From assembly GCA_018970725.1 (NCBI GenBank), contig JAGWVU010000042.1, positions 1-42,665 on the forward strand: a stretch of 42,665 nucleotides of DNA, given 5' to 3'. Below are positions 1-7,706 of the stretch, piece by piece. How positions within the stretch are numbered: the stretch's first letter is position 1; every line of letters begins with the position of its first letter. The position numbers were made by a program, and so were the translations under genes. This DNA is from Verrucomicrobiota bacterium (GTDB lineage Bacteria; Verrucomicrobiota; Verrucomicrobiia; Verrucomicrobiales; DEV007). The notes beneath the pieces are model-generated. The model did no database searches and had not been told where the DNA came from. It saw nothing but the letters and a program-made list of their open reading frames with translations.

Positions 1-134
1 TCACTGCTGTCCATCGCCAGGATCGCCTTGGCACGCTGGACTCGAAAGGCACTGGCATTGCGCTTCGATGCCACGGACTGCAGATGCTTCCTTTCCTCGG
101 AGTCGAGTTTGATGTGATGCTTTTTGACAGGCAT
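1..134 (-). CDS. IS630-family transposase, N-terminal fragment (cut by window edge)
   Basis: A frame opens with ATG at 134 and runs leftward off the window, giving 44 residues that begin MPVKKHHIKLDSEERKHL and continue through a segment rich in RVQRAKAILAMD. This looks like the first helix-turn-helix segment of IS630/Tc1-mariner transposases, where a short basic N-terminus is followed by an S/T-x-E-E-R helix and an R-A-x-x-I/L-L segment. The DDE catalytic domain would lie outside the window, so activity cannot be judged. The CACGGAT-rich repeats directly behind the start, with CTAG at their boundaries, fit the TA/CTAG target preference known for this family. The assignment rests on the N-terminal pattern only. 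Confidence 0.72.
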   Translation of the reverse strand, partial: MPVKKHHIKLDSEERKHLQSVASKRNASAFRVQRAKAILAMDSS

Positions 135-208
135 CACTTAAAAGAATCATAAAGTCAGGAAGTACAAGTGAAAAGTGGGGAAATTACCATCTCTTTAGCT
201 TGGGTGGA
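1..208 (-). mobile_element. IS630-like insertion sequence, right part (partial)
   Basis: The transposase start at 134 is followed by about 70 bases before the first CTAG (212-215) and the repeats. An IS630 terminal inverted repeat would be expected between 135 and about 210, but its partner lies outside the window and the end cannot be fixed. The bases just before 209 (ttagcttgggtgga) resemble the end of the repeat unit found at 392-408 (tttcggctgggcgga), so the element may sit inside an older repeat copy. Confidence 0.4.
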
Positions 209-408
209 CCACTAGGTTAGGAGCACGGATAAAACGGATGGCACGGAGAGGAATCCAAAGAAGAGCATGTCTCTTCCCATCCGTGTCATCCCGCCCCTCC
301 GTGTTTCATCCGTGCCCCCAAAAGCCCTCTTCCGCGTCATCCGCCGACGCGATCCTCCAGGCGGCGGTGAAAAGAACCGGAAGACGCCGTCTGTTTCGGC
401 TGGGCGGA
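209..408. repeat. CACGGAT-rich intergenic repeat, copy A
   Basis: This is the first of three copies of a unit that starts ccactaggttag and then carries a string of short CACGGAT, ACGGAT and CACGGAG words on the left and their complements (ATCCGTG, CTCCGTG) on the right. The unit can therefore fold into a long imperfect stem-loop. A tail follows (gccctcttccgcgtcatccg, then a GC-rich part ending near ggctgggcgga). Copy A lacks the GAGTCACGGAT word present in copies B and C. No convincing protein is encoded. Confidence 0.8.
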
Positions 409-571
409 CCACTAGGTTAGGAGCACGGATGAGTCACGGATAAAACGGATGGCACGGAGAGGGACCCGAAGGAGAGCATGTCTCTTCCCATCCGTGTCAT
501 CCCGCCCCTCCGTGTTACATCCGTGCCCCAAAAAGCCCTCTTCCACGTCATCCGCCTACGCGATCCTCCAG
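409..571. repeat. CACGGAT-rich intergenic repeat, copy B (3' truncated)
   Basis: This second copy begins exactly where copy A ends, at another ccactaggttag. It keeps the inverted CACGGAT/ATCCGTG arms but breaks off after gcgatcctccagg and lacks the last ~40 bases (tttcggctgggcg tail). The following stretch, 572-664, is unrelated, AT-richer DNA with no recognisable gene. The truncation and filler suggest recombination or insertion at this site. Confidence 0.78.
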
Positions 572-664
572 GGGACAAAGCAACCATCATCCCGCTTGAC
601 CGTTAGGTGATCAAAGCACCAATTCAGGCCCAAAGTGTCGGGACAGGATCAGCCCTGAGCGAAG

Positions 665-877
665 CCACTAGGTTAGGGGCACGGATGAGTCACGGATAAA
701 ACGGATGGCACGGAGAGGAATCCGAAGGAGAGCATGTCTCTTCCCATCCGTGTCATCCCGCCCCTCCGTGTTTCATCCGTGCCCCAAAAAGCCCTCTTCC
801 GCGTCATCCGCCGACGCGATCCTTCAGGCGGCGGTGAAAAAAACCGGAAGATGCCGTCTGTTTCGGCTGGGCGAAGC
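665..877. repeat. CACGGAT-rich intergenic repeat, copy C (full length)
   Basis: The third and most complete copy begins ccactaggttag at 665 and ends just before another ccactag at 878-884. It includes the GAGTCACGGAT word shared with copy B and the complete GC-rich tail shared with copy A. After the final CTAG the sequence becomes ordinary DNA, leading to the end of the thioredoxin gene at 937. The 135-936 interval (~800 bases) thus holds only repeat DNA and a short filler. Confidence 0.8.
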
Positions 878-936
878 CACTAGCCCGCATTTCTCAAGCT
901 CTCGCGGACGGCGGCCTCCAATGGCGCGGAGGCCAT

Positions 937-1365
937 TCAGGCACCGCTCCCGGCTTTTTTGGCAACGTTCTCAAGGCGCTTGGCAAAGTCGGACGCCGTC
1001 ATGCCGCCCACCTGCTGCCCGATACTCTTGCCGTCCTTGTCGAGAAACTCGATGTGGGGGATGCCGCTCACGCCGAACTTCTCGGCCAGCGCGGCGTTGG
1101 CGTCCTGATCGACGTCGAGGTAGACCCACTCGAAGCGGTCATGCCACGGTTTCACCTCGGCACTGGGATAGACATCCTTTTTCATGGCCTGACAGGGAGG
1201 ACACCACGAGGCGGAGAAAACAACCACCATCGGTTTGCCCGAGGCCTTGGCCGCCTTGGAGGCAGCGTCGAAACTGGTGGAAAAATGCGGACTGCCGGAG
1301 GGAAAATCCGCACCGGAAGCAAGACAGGGCAACAACAGGCTGAGGGATGCCAAAACGGTTTTCAT
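937..1365 (-). CDS. Exported thioredoxin-family protein
   Basis: The 142-residue product has a hydrophobic N-terminal signal (residues 1-19, likely cleavage near SGA-D) and a thioredoxin fold. The redox motif WCPPC lies at 54-58, after the strand MVVVFSAS, and the cis-proline loop GIPH is at 101-104. These are the features of a periplasmic thiol-disulfide protein; the CPPC dipeptide is also found in reducing or isomerase-type periplasmic thioredoxins. LLPC (residues 11-14) is not a good lipobox because proline precedes the cysteine. The gene lies 92 bases behind the vWA protein gene at 1458-3662 on the same strand and may be the last gene of that operon, perhaps serving Cys-containing envelope proteins (inference). 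Confidence 0.88.
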   Translation of the reverse strand: MKTVLASLSLLLPCLASGADFPSGSPHFSTSFDAASKAAKASGKPMVVVFSASWCPPCQAMKKDVYPSAEVKPWHDRFEWVYLDVDQDANAALAEKFGVSGIPHIEFLDKDGKSIGQQVGGMTASDFAKRLENVAKKAGSGA

Positions 1366-1457
1366 GAGATGGAGATTTATCCTCCGAGACGCGTTTTCCC
1401 AACCCTTTTTGCGAAATCCGGCGGAAAAACCGTTGCCCGGAGTCTTTTTGACGGTGC

Positions 1458-3662
1458 CTAGACAACGCCCGCCGATTTGCGCCCGATCCAGAAAGCGGTG
1501 AGCAAGGTGACGAGCAACAACATCCAGGCCCAGTGCGACCAGATCCGGAGCCGGTGCTCCACCGGGGGCGGTTCCGGCAGCGATTCAAGGGCGGCGATGA
1601 CCTCGGTCAGCTTGGATGGTTCCATCATCTTCCCGCGCGTGATGCGGGCGATTTCATCGAGCACGGCGGGACGAGCCGGTTGACCGATTTTCTCCCGGAC
1701 ATCTCCATCCACCAGAAGCGTCGTTTCGAGCGTCTCCCCTTCATCGACGCAGGTGAGCCTGACCTTGTATTCTCCGGCTTCGGCGGCGGTGAACCCTCCG
1801 GAAAAGAGCCCCCAACTGTCTTCTCCGGCGGGCACGAGGCGCACGCGGTCGGTGGCTCCGGAGGGGGTCACGAACTCCACCTGCACGTTGGCTTCCTGCA
1901 AGGGTTCGCCCCCCGGGCTCATGACATTGGCGTTGAGGGACAGGGTATCCCCGGCCTTGGGACGATCCGGGGTGTAGAAGAGCCGCATCCGTTCTCCCTG
2001 GGCCATGTTGCGCTGGTAAGCCATCCAGCGGGCCACCTGCCCCCAAAACCGGTAATGGTATTTGTCCTCCACGCCCTTGCGCCAGCGCCAGGCGCCATCA
2101 GTGCCCATGAGCAGCACCTTGCCGGCCCCGTAAGTCTTCGTCACTATGAGCGGGACTCGCCCGAAATCCGTCTGATCCGAACCGTGCCGGGCGAGGATCT
2201 CCGTGCCCGCCTTGGCGCGGACAATGGGCGCATACCATTGAAAGCCAGGGAGGGAATCCCAGACCGAAAGATTGGCCTCGTCCGTGTCCTCCAAACGGGT
2301 CAGGAGGCTTCGCTGGCCCAGCTCCGTGAGCTGGATCCGCCCCGGCACCACAGAACCCCAGCCACGGGGCTGCGCCGGATCGAGCACGACGGGATAGAGT
2401 TCCTCCAAGGGGGTTTCCTTGAAGGTCTGTTGGTTCCCGCGCAAACCGGGCAGGAAAATCAGGCCGCTGGCCTGGTTGCGCACCAATTTGGCGATCCGCT
2501 CCGCCTCGGCCGGGGTGAGTTGGCCGTCGGTCACCCCGACGTCGCCGAGCAAAACGACATCGTAATCGACGAGATCCTCGTCCGGGGGAAAGACTTTCAG
2601 ATAGCCCTTGCCTTCCCCCACCTTGCCGAGGGAGGGATGATAGAGCAGGCAGGAGACATCCACCCCGGGATCACGGTCCAGAGCGTTCCGGAGGTAGCGG
2701 TATTCCCAACGTGGATAGGACTCGATGACGAGGACCTTCAGCTCTTCGGGCCGGACCGCGAGCCTGGCCCCGCGGAAGTTGTTCTCAAGGACCGATTCCC
2801 CCTCGATCCCGTTGACCTCGAGACGCAGGCGATAATCCCCGGCTTTGTCGGGGCGGAAGGTCTGGCCGAGATCGACGCTGCCCATGGCAGGAATCACCAC
2901 CGCCTCGGTCGCGACTTCGGTCTCATCCACCGTGAAGCGGACTTGCACGGTCTGATCCCGCGGCAAGGTGCTCCGGATCTCGTAGGGAAGGCGCACCGCC
3001 TTGCCCTGCACGGCGAACGCCGGAACGTCGAACCGGCTCACGATTAAGTCCGGAAGCGGCACCTCGCTGCCCACGGGCACGGTGAACACCGGGGTCTCGC
3101 GCAACCGGAGTTTGGTCGCGGCCCGGTCCGGAGAAACGCCGAGATTCCAATCGCCATCGCTCAACAAAACCACCGCGGCGGGAGCCACCGGACGTTCCCC
3201 GAGAGCGGCGAGGGCGGCATTCAGGTCCGTGCCATGGCCCGGGTCCCCGGTCTTGATGGAGAACGGCTGGAGGGAAACGCGATAACGACCTTCCAACTCC
3301 TTCCAGGATTCCGGCGCGATCCATGAGGCCACCGCCTCGCGCCGCGACTTGGCTGGGCCGGAAGATCCGGAGACGACGTCGCGGGTCTCCATGGACCCCG
3401 ACCCATCCCAGAGGACGACCACTTCGGGCGTCACTTGGGGAGGAAAACGTTCCCGCCATTCGGGTTGGTTGAGCGTCACCGCCACAAGGAGGACGCAGAG
3501 GAAGCGGAGGGACTCGAGCAGGGCGATCGACCGCAGCCATCCGGAACGCCGCCACGCCCAGAACCCGAGCCCGGCGGCGGCCAGGACCATGGCACTTCCC
3601 AGGGTGACCATCCAGGGGTTGGTCACCATCACCAGGGAGCGCTGCACCATGCTTTCGTCCAT
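1458..3662 (-). CDS. Membrane vWA protein with amidotransferase-like domain (Bat operon partner)
   Basis: The ATG at 3662 gives about 734 residues; an upstream TTG at 3692 would overlap the preceding gene by 17 bases and is less likely. Two N-terminal membrane segments (about 17-37 and 49-65) are followed by a von Willebrand A domain with the metal-site motif DGSGS (86-90) and a later LLSDGD. Next come Ig/CARDB-like beta regions and a segment beginning LKVLVIESYPRWEYRYLRNAL with the fold pattern of class I glutamine amidotransferases. That segment reads FLPGLRG where a nucleophilic Cys would be expected, so it is probably non-catalytic. A last membrane helix lies close to the C-terminus. Such proteins accompany MoxR, DUF58 and BatA proteins in Verrucomicrobiota and Planctomycetota; their role is unproven, probably envelope complex assembly driven by MoxR. 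Confidence 0.85.
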   Translation of the reverse strand: MDESMVQRSLVMVTNPWMVTLGSAMVLAAAGLGFWAWRRSGWLRSIALLESLRFLCVLLVAVTLNQPEWRERFPPQVTPEVVVLWDGSGSMETRDVVSGSSGPAKSRREAVASWIAPESWKELEGRYRVSLQPFSIKTGDPGHGTDLNAALAALGERPVAPAAVVLLSDGDWNLGVSPDRAATKLRLRETPVFTVPVGSEVPLPDLIVSRFDVPAFAVQGKAVRLPYEIRSTLPRDQTVQVRFTVDETEVATEAVVIPAMGSVDLGQTFRPDKAGDYRLRLEVNGIEGESVLENNFRGARLAVRPEELKVLVIESYPRWEYRYLRNALDRDPGVDVSCLLYHPSLGKVGEGKGYLKVFPPDEDLVDYDVVLLGDVGVTDGQLTPAEAERIAKLVRNQASGLIFLPGLRGNQQTFKETPLEELYPVVLDPAQPRGWGSVVPGRIQLTELGQRSLLTRLEDTDEANLSVWDSLPGFQWYAPIVRAKAGTEILARHGSDQTDFGRVPLIVTKTYGAGKVLLMGTDGAWRWRKGVEDKYHYRFWGQVARWMAYQRNMAQGERMRLFYTPDRPKAGDTLSLNANVMSPGGEPLQEANVQVEFVTPSGATDRVRLVPAGEDSWGLFSGGFTAAEAGEYKVRLTCVDEGETLETTLLVDGDVREKIGQPARPAVLDEIARITRGKMMEPSKLTEVIAALESLPEPPPVEHRLRIWSHWAWMLLLVTLLTAFWIGRKSAGVV

Positions 3663-3675
3663 CGGTTTGCCAAGG

Positions 3676-5676
3676 TCAGGCCGCGGATTCAAAACGTCGC
3701 TTGGCCGGGTCCGGCGCCGGCGGCAGACAGAGGATCGCCTCGGCCAGCAAGGCCAAGCCCATCAGAATCACGAGACTGCGCCAAATCTCATTGGCCAGCG
3801 CGCCTCCCTCTCCGGCGCGCCCTTCAATCACCCGGTAATCGAATCCCGCCAGCAGGGTGGCGAGTTCCGCGGAATCGAGCCGCTCCGGATCCCCTTCCCC
3901 GGCGGGCCGGTTGAGCGCGCGGAACCGTTCCCCGGACCGGTAAGCCCCGGCTTGCAAACCGCGCTCCGCACCAAGAGCCTCCCCGGCGCTCCCGAGCCTT
4001 TCCCAAGTGCCGTCCCCCAAGGCGTCCGGACCGGCTTCCCATTGTTGGGCCCGCGCCCCGGCGCTCACCCCTTTCGCTAGCGCCCGGTGCAACAGGACAA
4101 AGAAGGCGACGCCATCGGCGGCCAGGCTCGTCGCGCCCGGATCCGGCGAGAGACCGCAAAAGAGGGCCGATCCACGGGCCACGTCCCCGCGCATCACCAG
4201 CGCCGCGCCATCGGCACTGCGCGCCAGAATCAATCCATCCCCGGAGACGGCGCGAAACCGTTTCACCTTGAGTTCGCCCAACGGCAGGGCCTTGCCGTCC
4301 CCGGTGTTGGCGAGAATCTCGGCATCCGTCCGCCACCAGGCGACCTGTTGTTCCTCCCGGGCTGCGGTCTTCCAATCCTCCCAGCTGATCCCGAAGAGAC
4401 GATTCGCATCCGGACCGTCCGGCGGGAAAAACAGCACGGTGCGCCCGGACTGGACGAATTGGTTGAGGTGCTTGGCCTCCAAACTGTCCGCGGCGGGAAG
4501 GGCCGCCTGCCAGACGACCAGCATGGCCGCATCCCAATCCACCTGCGCCACTTTGGACAATGCCACGAAATCGGATTCGTAGGCGGCACCCGGTTCCACC
4601 CTGGCCCGCAAAGCGGCGAGCAACGGGGCCGCGATCTTCTCGCTCTCCGCTACGACCACCGAGCGCCGCGCCGCCTCCGGCGCGAAGACGAAGAAAGCCC
4701 GGTCGTCCATCGCGTTCCGGTCCGACGGGAGTTCCACCATCCCCCAGCCTTCGGAACTCTCGCGCCCCACCGCGACCGATACCCCGCGAATTTTCTGCCG
4801 GTCTCCCTCCAACGGGATTTCACTCACGGTGCGGACTCCGTTGACCACCAGGCCGAACGGAAGGGTGGCGGGCCCCTGCCCCTGCCGGCGCACCTCCAAA
4901 TCCAGCAACAACTCCGCCCCGGAATTTCCCGGCAACTCCCTGCGCCGCACCGCCTCCACTTGAACGCCCAAATTGTCCGGGCTCCCGTCCGGAAACGTGA
5001 GCAGGCGCCAGCGGAGATTCGGCAGCTCCCGCGCGGAGGCCCGGAGTGATTCCCAGGCACCGCTGTCCGGCTGCCAATCTCCCGTCCGCAAGTCCGAGCA
5101 CAGCCAGATCTCCGCGTTGCCCAGCTTCTGGGCCACCGCATAATCCATCGCCGCCTGAAGCAGCCCGGGTATGTTGGCCCGCGTCGCCGTCGGCCCGGTT
5201 TGGGGCAGATTGGCCAGATCCGATGGCTGCTGGATCTCCACCGGTTGCAGCAACGCGCTGTCGATCAACACGATCCGCTCGGATCTCACCCCCTTTTCCA
5301 GCGCATCGGCCACGCGGCGCACCGCCGTCTCCCGCTTGCTCAAACCGCTGGCCACATCCGTCTCCTCCATGCTGGCGCTGCGGTCGAGCAGAATCAGGGT
5401 CGTGTCGGCCGCCCCACCCATCGCCAAACCGAGCCAGCCGCTCACCAGGGGTCGGCTCACCGCGAAGATCAAAAACAGCAGGGCCAGAACCCGCATCGCG
5501 AGAATCAGGATTTGCCGCAACTGATCAATCCCGTGGTTCATCCGTTTGGCGTCCATGAGAAACATCATGGCCGCCCATTTCACGGTGCGATGCCGTTGCT
5601 GGTGGATCAGGTGGATGATCACCGGCACCGCCGCCAGGGGCAAGGCGAGCAACATGCCAAGCTGCAGGAAATTCAT
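3676..5676 (-). CDS. BatA-domain membrane protein with vWA domain
   Basis: The 666-residue product begins with the characteristic BatA N-terminus: a first membrane helix (about 5-24), the cytoplasmic IHLIHQQRHRTVKWAAMMFL segment, and a second helix (about 54-73) leading into VSRPL. A vWA domain follows with the metal-site motif DRSAS at 98-102, then long beta-rich regions that should face the periplasm, and a final membrane helix near the C-terminus (SLVILMGLALLAEAIL). Its start overlaps the stop of the DUF58 gene by four bases (ATGA), indicating translational coupling. In other bacteria Bat proteins are linked to envelope stress and oxygen tolerance; here the family is clear but the substrate is not. 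Confidence 0.9.
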   Translation of the reverse strand: MNFLQLGMLLALPLAAVPVIIHLIHQQRHRTVKWAAMMFLMDAKRMNHGIDQLRQILILAMRVLALLFLIFAVSRPLVSGWLGLAMGGAADTTLILLDRSASMEETDVASGLSKRETAVRRVADALEKGVRSERIVLIDSALLQPVEIQQPSDLANLPQTGPTATRANIPGLLQAAMDYAVAQKLGNAEIWLCSDLRTGDWQPDSGAWESLRASARELPNLRWRLLTFPDGSPDNLGVQVEAVRRRELPGNSGAELLLDLEVRRQGQGPATLPFGLVVNGVRTVSEIPLEGDRQKIRGVSVAVGRESSEGWGMVELPSDRNAMDDRAFFVFAPEAARRSVVVAESEKIAAPLLAALRARVEPGAAYESDFVALSKVAQVDWDAAMLVVWQAALPAADSLEAKHLNQFVQSGRTVLFFPPDGPDANRLFGISWEDWKTAAREEQQVAWWRTDAEILANTGDGKALPLGELKVKRFRAVSGDGLILARSADGAALVMRGDVARGSALFCGLSPDPGATSLAADGVAFFVLLHRALAKGVSAGARAQQWEAGPDALGDGTWERLGSAGEALGAERGLQAGAYRSGERFRALNRPAGEGDPERLDSAELATLLAGFDYRVIEGRAGEGGALANEIWRSLVILMGLALLAEAILCLPPAPDPAKRRFESAA

Positions 5677-6593
5677 CGTCGGGTCTTCAATCCTGTGTGC
5701 CGACCCAAGAGGAACCGGGCCAGCACCTCGTCGTATTTCTCCTCCACCACCACCTGATGATAGTCCACCGCCGCGTCCCGCACGATCACCGCCACTTCGT
5801 CCAGATAGCGGCGCATCGCGTCCCGGTAACGCCGCCCCGCCAGACTGGGGTCCACCACCAGCGCGGCGTTCCCTTCCAGATCGACGAAGCGGGTGGGACG
5901 ATCGAAATCGAACTTGATCTCGCGCTCCTCCAGCAGATGGAACACGGCCACGTCATGCTTGCGGAAGCGCAGGTGCTGGAAGGCCTCGTTCAACGTTTCC
6001 GGTTCCACGAAGAGATCGGAGATGATCACCACCAAGGCCCGCGATTTGATCTTCTCCGCGGCCTCGTGCAACGCGGCCACCAACCCGGTGGTCCCGGACG
6101 CTTTCATCCCGGCCATCTCATCCAACACCACCTTGAGGTGCGCCCCGCCACGCTTTGGCGGAATCTCCTTCTGAAATCCTTCCGCCGCGCAGTAAAGCCC
6201 CACGGCATCCCCCTGCCGCGCCGCGAGAAAGGCCAGCGTCCCCGCCAAGCGCCGGGCATAGTCCAGCTTCACGATCGCCCCCGCCTGGTAATTCATCGAG
6301 CCACTGGTATCGACCACCAGGCAGAGCCGCAGATTGGTGTCCGCCTCGAACTCCTTGATGTAATAGCGGTCACTCCGGCCCCAGGCACGCCAATCCATCC
6401 GCCGCAGGTCGTCCCCGGGCACATATTTCCGGTATTGGGCGAACTCGAGGCTCGATCCCTTGACCGGACTGCGATGCCGGCCGGAAACGCTGCCGATCAT
6501 TCCGCGCCGGGCATCCAACGGAATCGTGGAGAGACGCCCCAGGATCTCCGGATCGAGGAAGTCATGCGACGAGGATGGGGAGGGCTCGGCCAT
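5673..6593 (-). CDS. DUF58 domain protein (MoxR partner)
   Basis: The 306-residue soluble protein carries the hallmark DUF58 core at 51-73 (FAQYRKYVPGDDLRRMDWRA followed by WGR) and then a vWA-like region with DTSGSM at 95-100. DUF58 proteins are encoded next to MoxR AAA+ ATPases and are thought to be their adaptors or clients. The gene sits three bases behind the MoxR gene and overlaps the BatA gene by four bases, so the three are almost certainly one transcript. No membrane segment is visible, in contrast to the longer DUF58 variants with two N-terminal helices. Confidence 0.92.
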   Translation of the reverse strand: MAEPSPSSSHDFLDPEILGRLSTIPLDARRGMIGSVSGRHRSPVKGSSLEFAQYRKYVPGDDLRRMDWRAWGRSDRYYIKEFEADTNLRLCLVVDTSGSMNYQAGAIVKLDYARRLAGTLAFLAARQGDAVGLYCAAEGFQKEIPPKRGGAHLKVVLDEMAGMKASGTTGLVAALHEAAEKIKSRALVVIISDLFVEPETLNEAFQHLRFRKHDVAVFHLLEEREIKFDFDRPTRFVDLEGNAALVVDPSLAGRRYRDAMRRYLDEVAVIVRDAAVDYHQVVVEEKYDEVLARFLLGRHTGLKTRR

Positions 6594-6596
6594 CGA

Positions 6597-7625
6597 TCAC
6601 TTCTCGCGGGCCATGTCCGCCACGAGGCGTTCCACCACCTTGCGGCTGTCGATCCCCTGGGATTCCGCGGCGAAGTTCGTGAGCACGCGATGCGCCAGAA
6701 CCGGAAGCGCCACGGCCTCGACGTCCTCCTGCCGGACCTGATAGCTTCCCTGCAGAGCGGCCCGGGCCCGCGCCCCCAGAATCAACCCCTGCACCGCCCG
6801 GGGGCCCGCCCCCCACTGCACCAGAGGCTTCAACCAAGCCGGGGCCTGCGGCTCGGAAGGCCGCGTCCGCCGCACCAGATCGACCGCATACTCAAAGATG
6901 AAATCCGGAACCGGCACACGGCGCACCAGTTCCTGGATGGCCAGCACCTGCGCCCCGTGGATCACCGGCTGCAGGGGCGGCGGAGTCGCCCCCGTGGTGC
7001 TCCGGGCGATCTCGATCTCGTCCGCTCGCGTCGGATAATCCACCGTGATCATGAACATGAACCGGTCCAGCTGCGCTTCCGGGAGCGGATAGGTTCCCTC
7101 CTGCTCGATCGGGTTCTGGGTGGCCAGCACGAAATACGGCGGCTCCAACTCGTAGGTCCGGCCCGCCACCGTCACCCGGTGTTCCTGCATCGCCTCGAGC
7201 ATGGCGGACTGGGTCTTCGACGGGGCCCGGTTGATTTCATCCGCCAGCACGATGTTCGCGAAGACGGGGCCGCGCACGAACTCGAATTCCCGCCGCCCGC
7301 CGCTTCCCTCCTGGAGGATGTCGGTTCCCGTGATATCCATTGGCATCAGGTCCGGGGTGAACTGGATCCGGCTGAAGCTCAACTCCATCGTCTCCGCGAG
7401 CCGTTTCACCAACAAGGTTTTGGCAAGCCCCGGAACCCCCAACAACAGGGCGTGCCCCCGTGCGAAGAGGCAGATGGCCAACTCTTCGATGACCCGGTCC
7501 TGACCGACGATGATCTTGCCGAGTTCCTTGCGCAGGATCGCGTAGGAATCCCGCAAACGGTCGATCGCCGCCACGTCATCATCTGCCAGCGATGGGGAAC
7601 TTTCAGGAGTCAACGATTGGGTCAT
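6597..7625 (-). CDS. MoxR-family AAA+ ATPase
   Basis: The ATG at 7625 gives 342 residues; a GTG at 7643 could add six. Walker A is GVPGLAKT (63-70), Walker B is LADEI (127-131) followed by the MoxR signature NRAPSKTQSAMLEAMQE, and the sensor region reads LATQNPIEQEGTYPLPEAQLDRF. MoxR ATPases act as chaperones that insert cofactors or assemble complexes together with vWA-domain proteins. This is the first gene of the minus-strand operon moxR - DUF58 - batA-like - vWA/amidotransferase-like - possibly thioredoxin. No clear ribosome-binding site precedes either start. Confidence 0.93.
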   Translation of the reverse strand: MTQSLTPESSPSLADDDVAAIDRLRDSYAILRKELGKIIVGQDRVIEELAICLFARGHALLLGVPGLAKTLLVKRLAETMELSFSRIQFTPDLMPMDITGTDILQEGSGGRREFEFVRGPVFANIVLADEINRAPSKTQSAMLEAMQEHRVTVAGRTYELEPPYFVLATQNPIEQEGTYPLPEAQLDRFMFMITVDYPTRADEIEIARSTTGATPPPLQPVIHGAQVLAIQELVRRVPVPDFIFEYAVDLVRRTRPSEPQAPAWLKPLVQWGAGPRAVQGLILGARARAALQGSYQVRQEDVEAVALPVLAHRVLTNFAAESQGIDSRKVVERLVADMAREK

Positions 7626-7706
7626 GAGATTCGGCAATGTCACACGGGATGGCGGGGGGGCGCAAGTGTTGGTTGCGACCGGGTTGACGGAGGCGGGTTC
7701 GCCCGA

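Noticed and set aside
209-877. CRISPR array
   Set aside because: Units are ~200 bases, contain internal inverted words, have unequal spacing and no regular spacers or cas genes.
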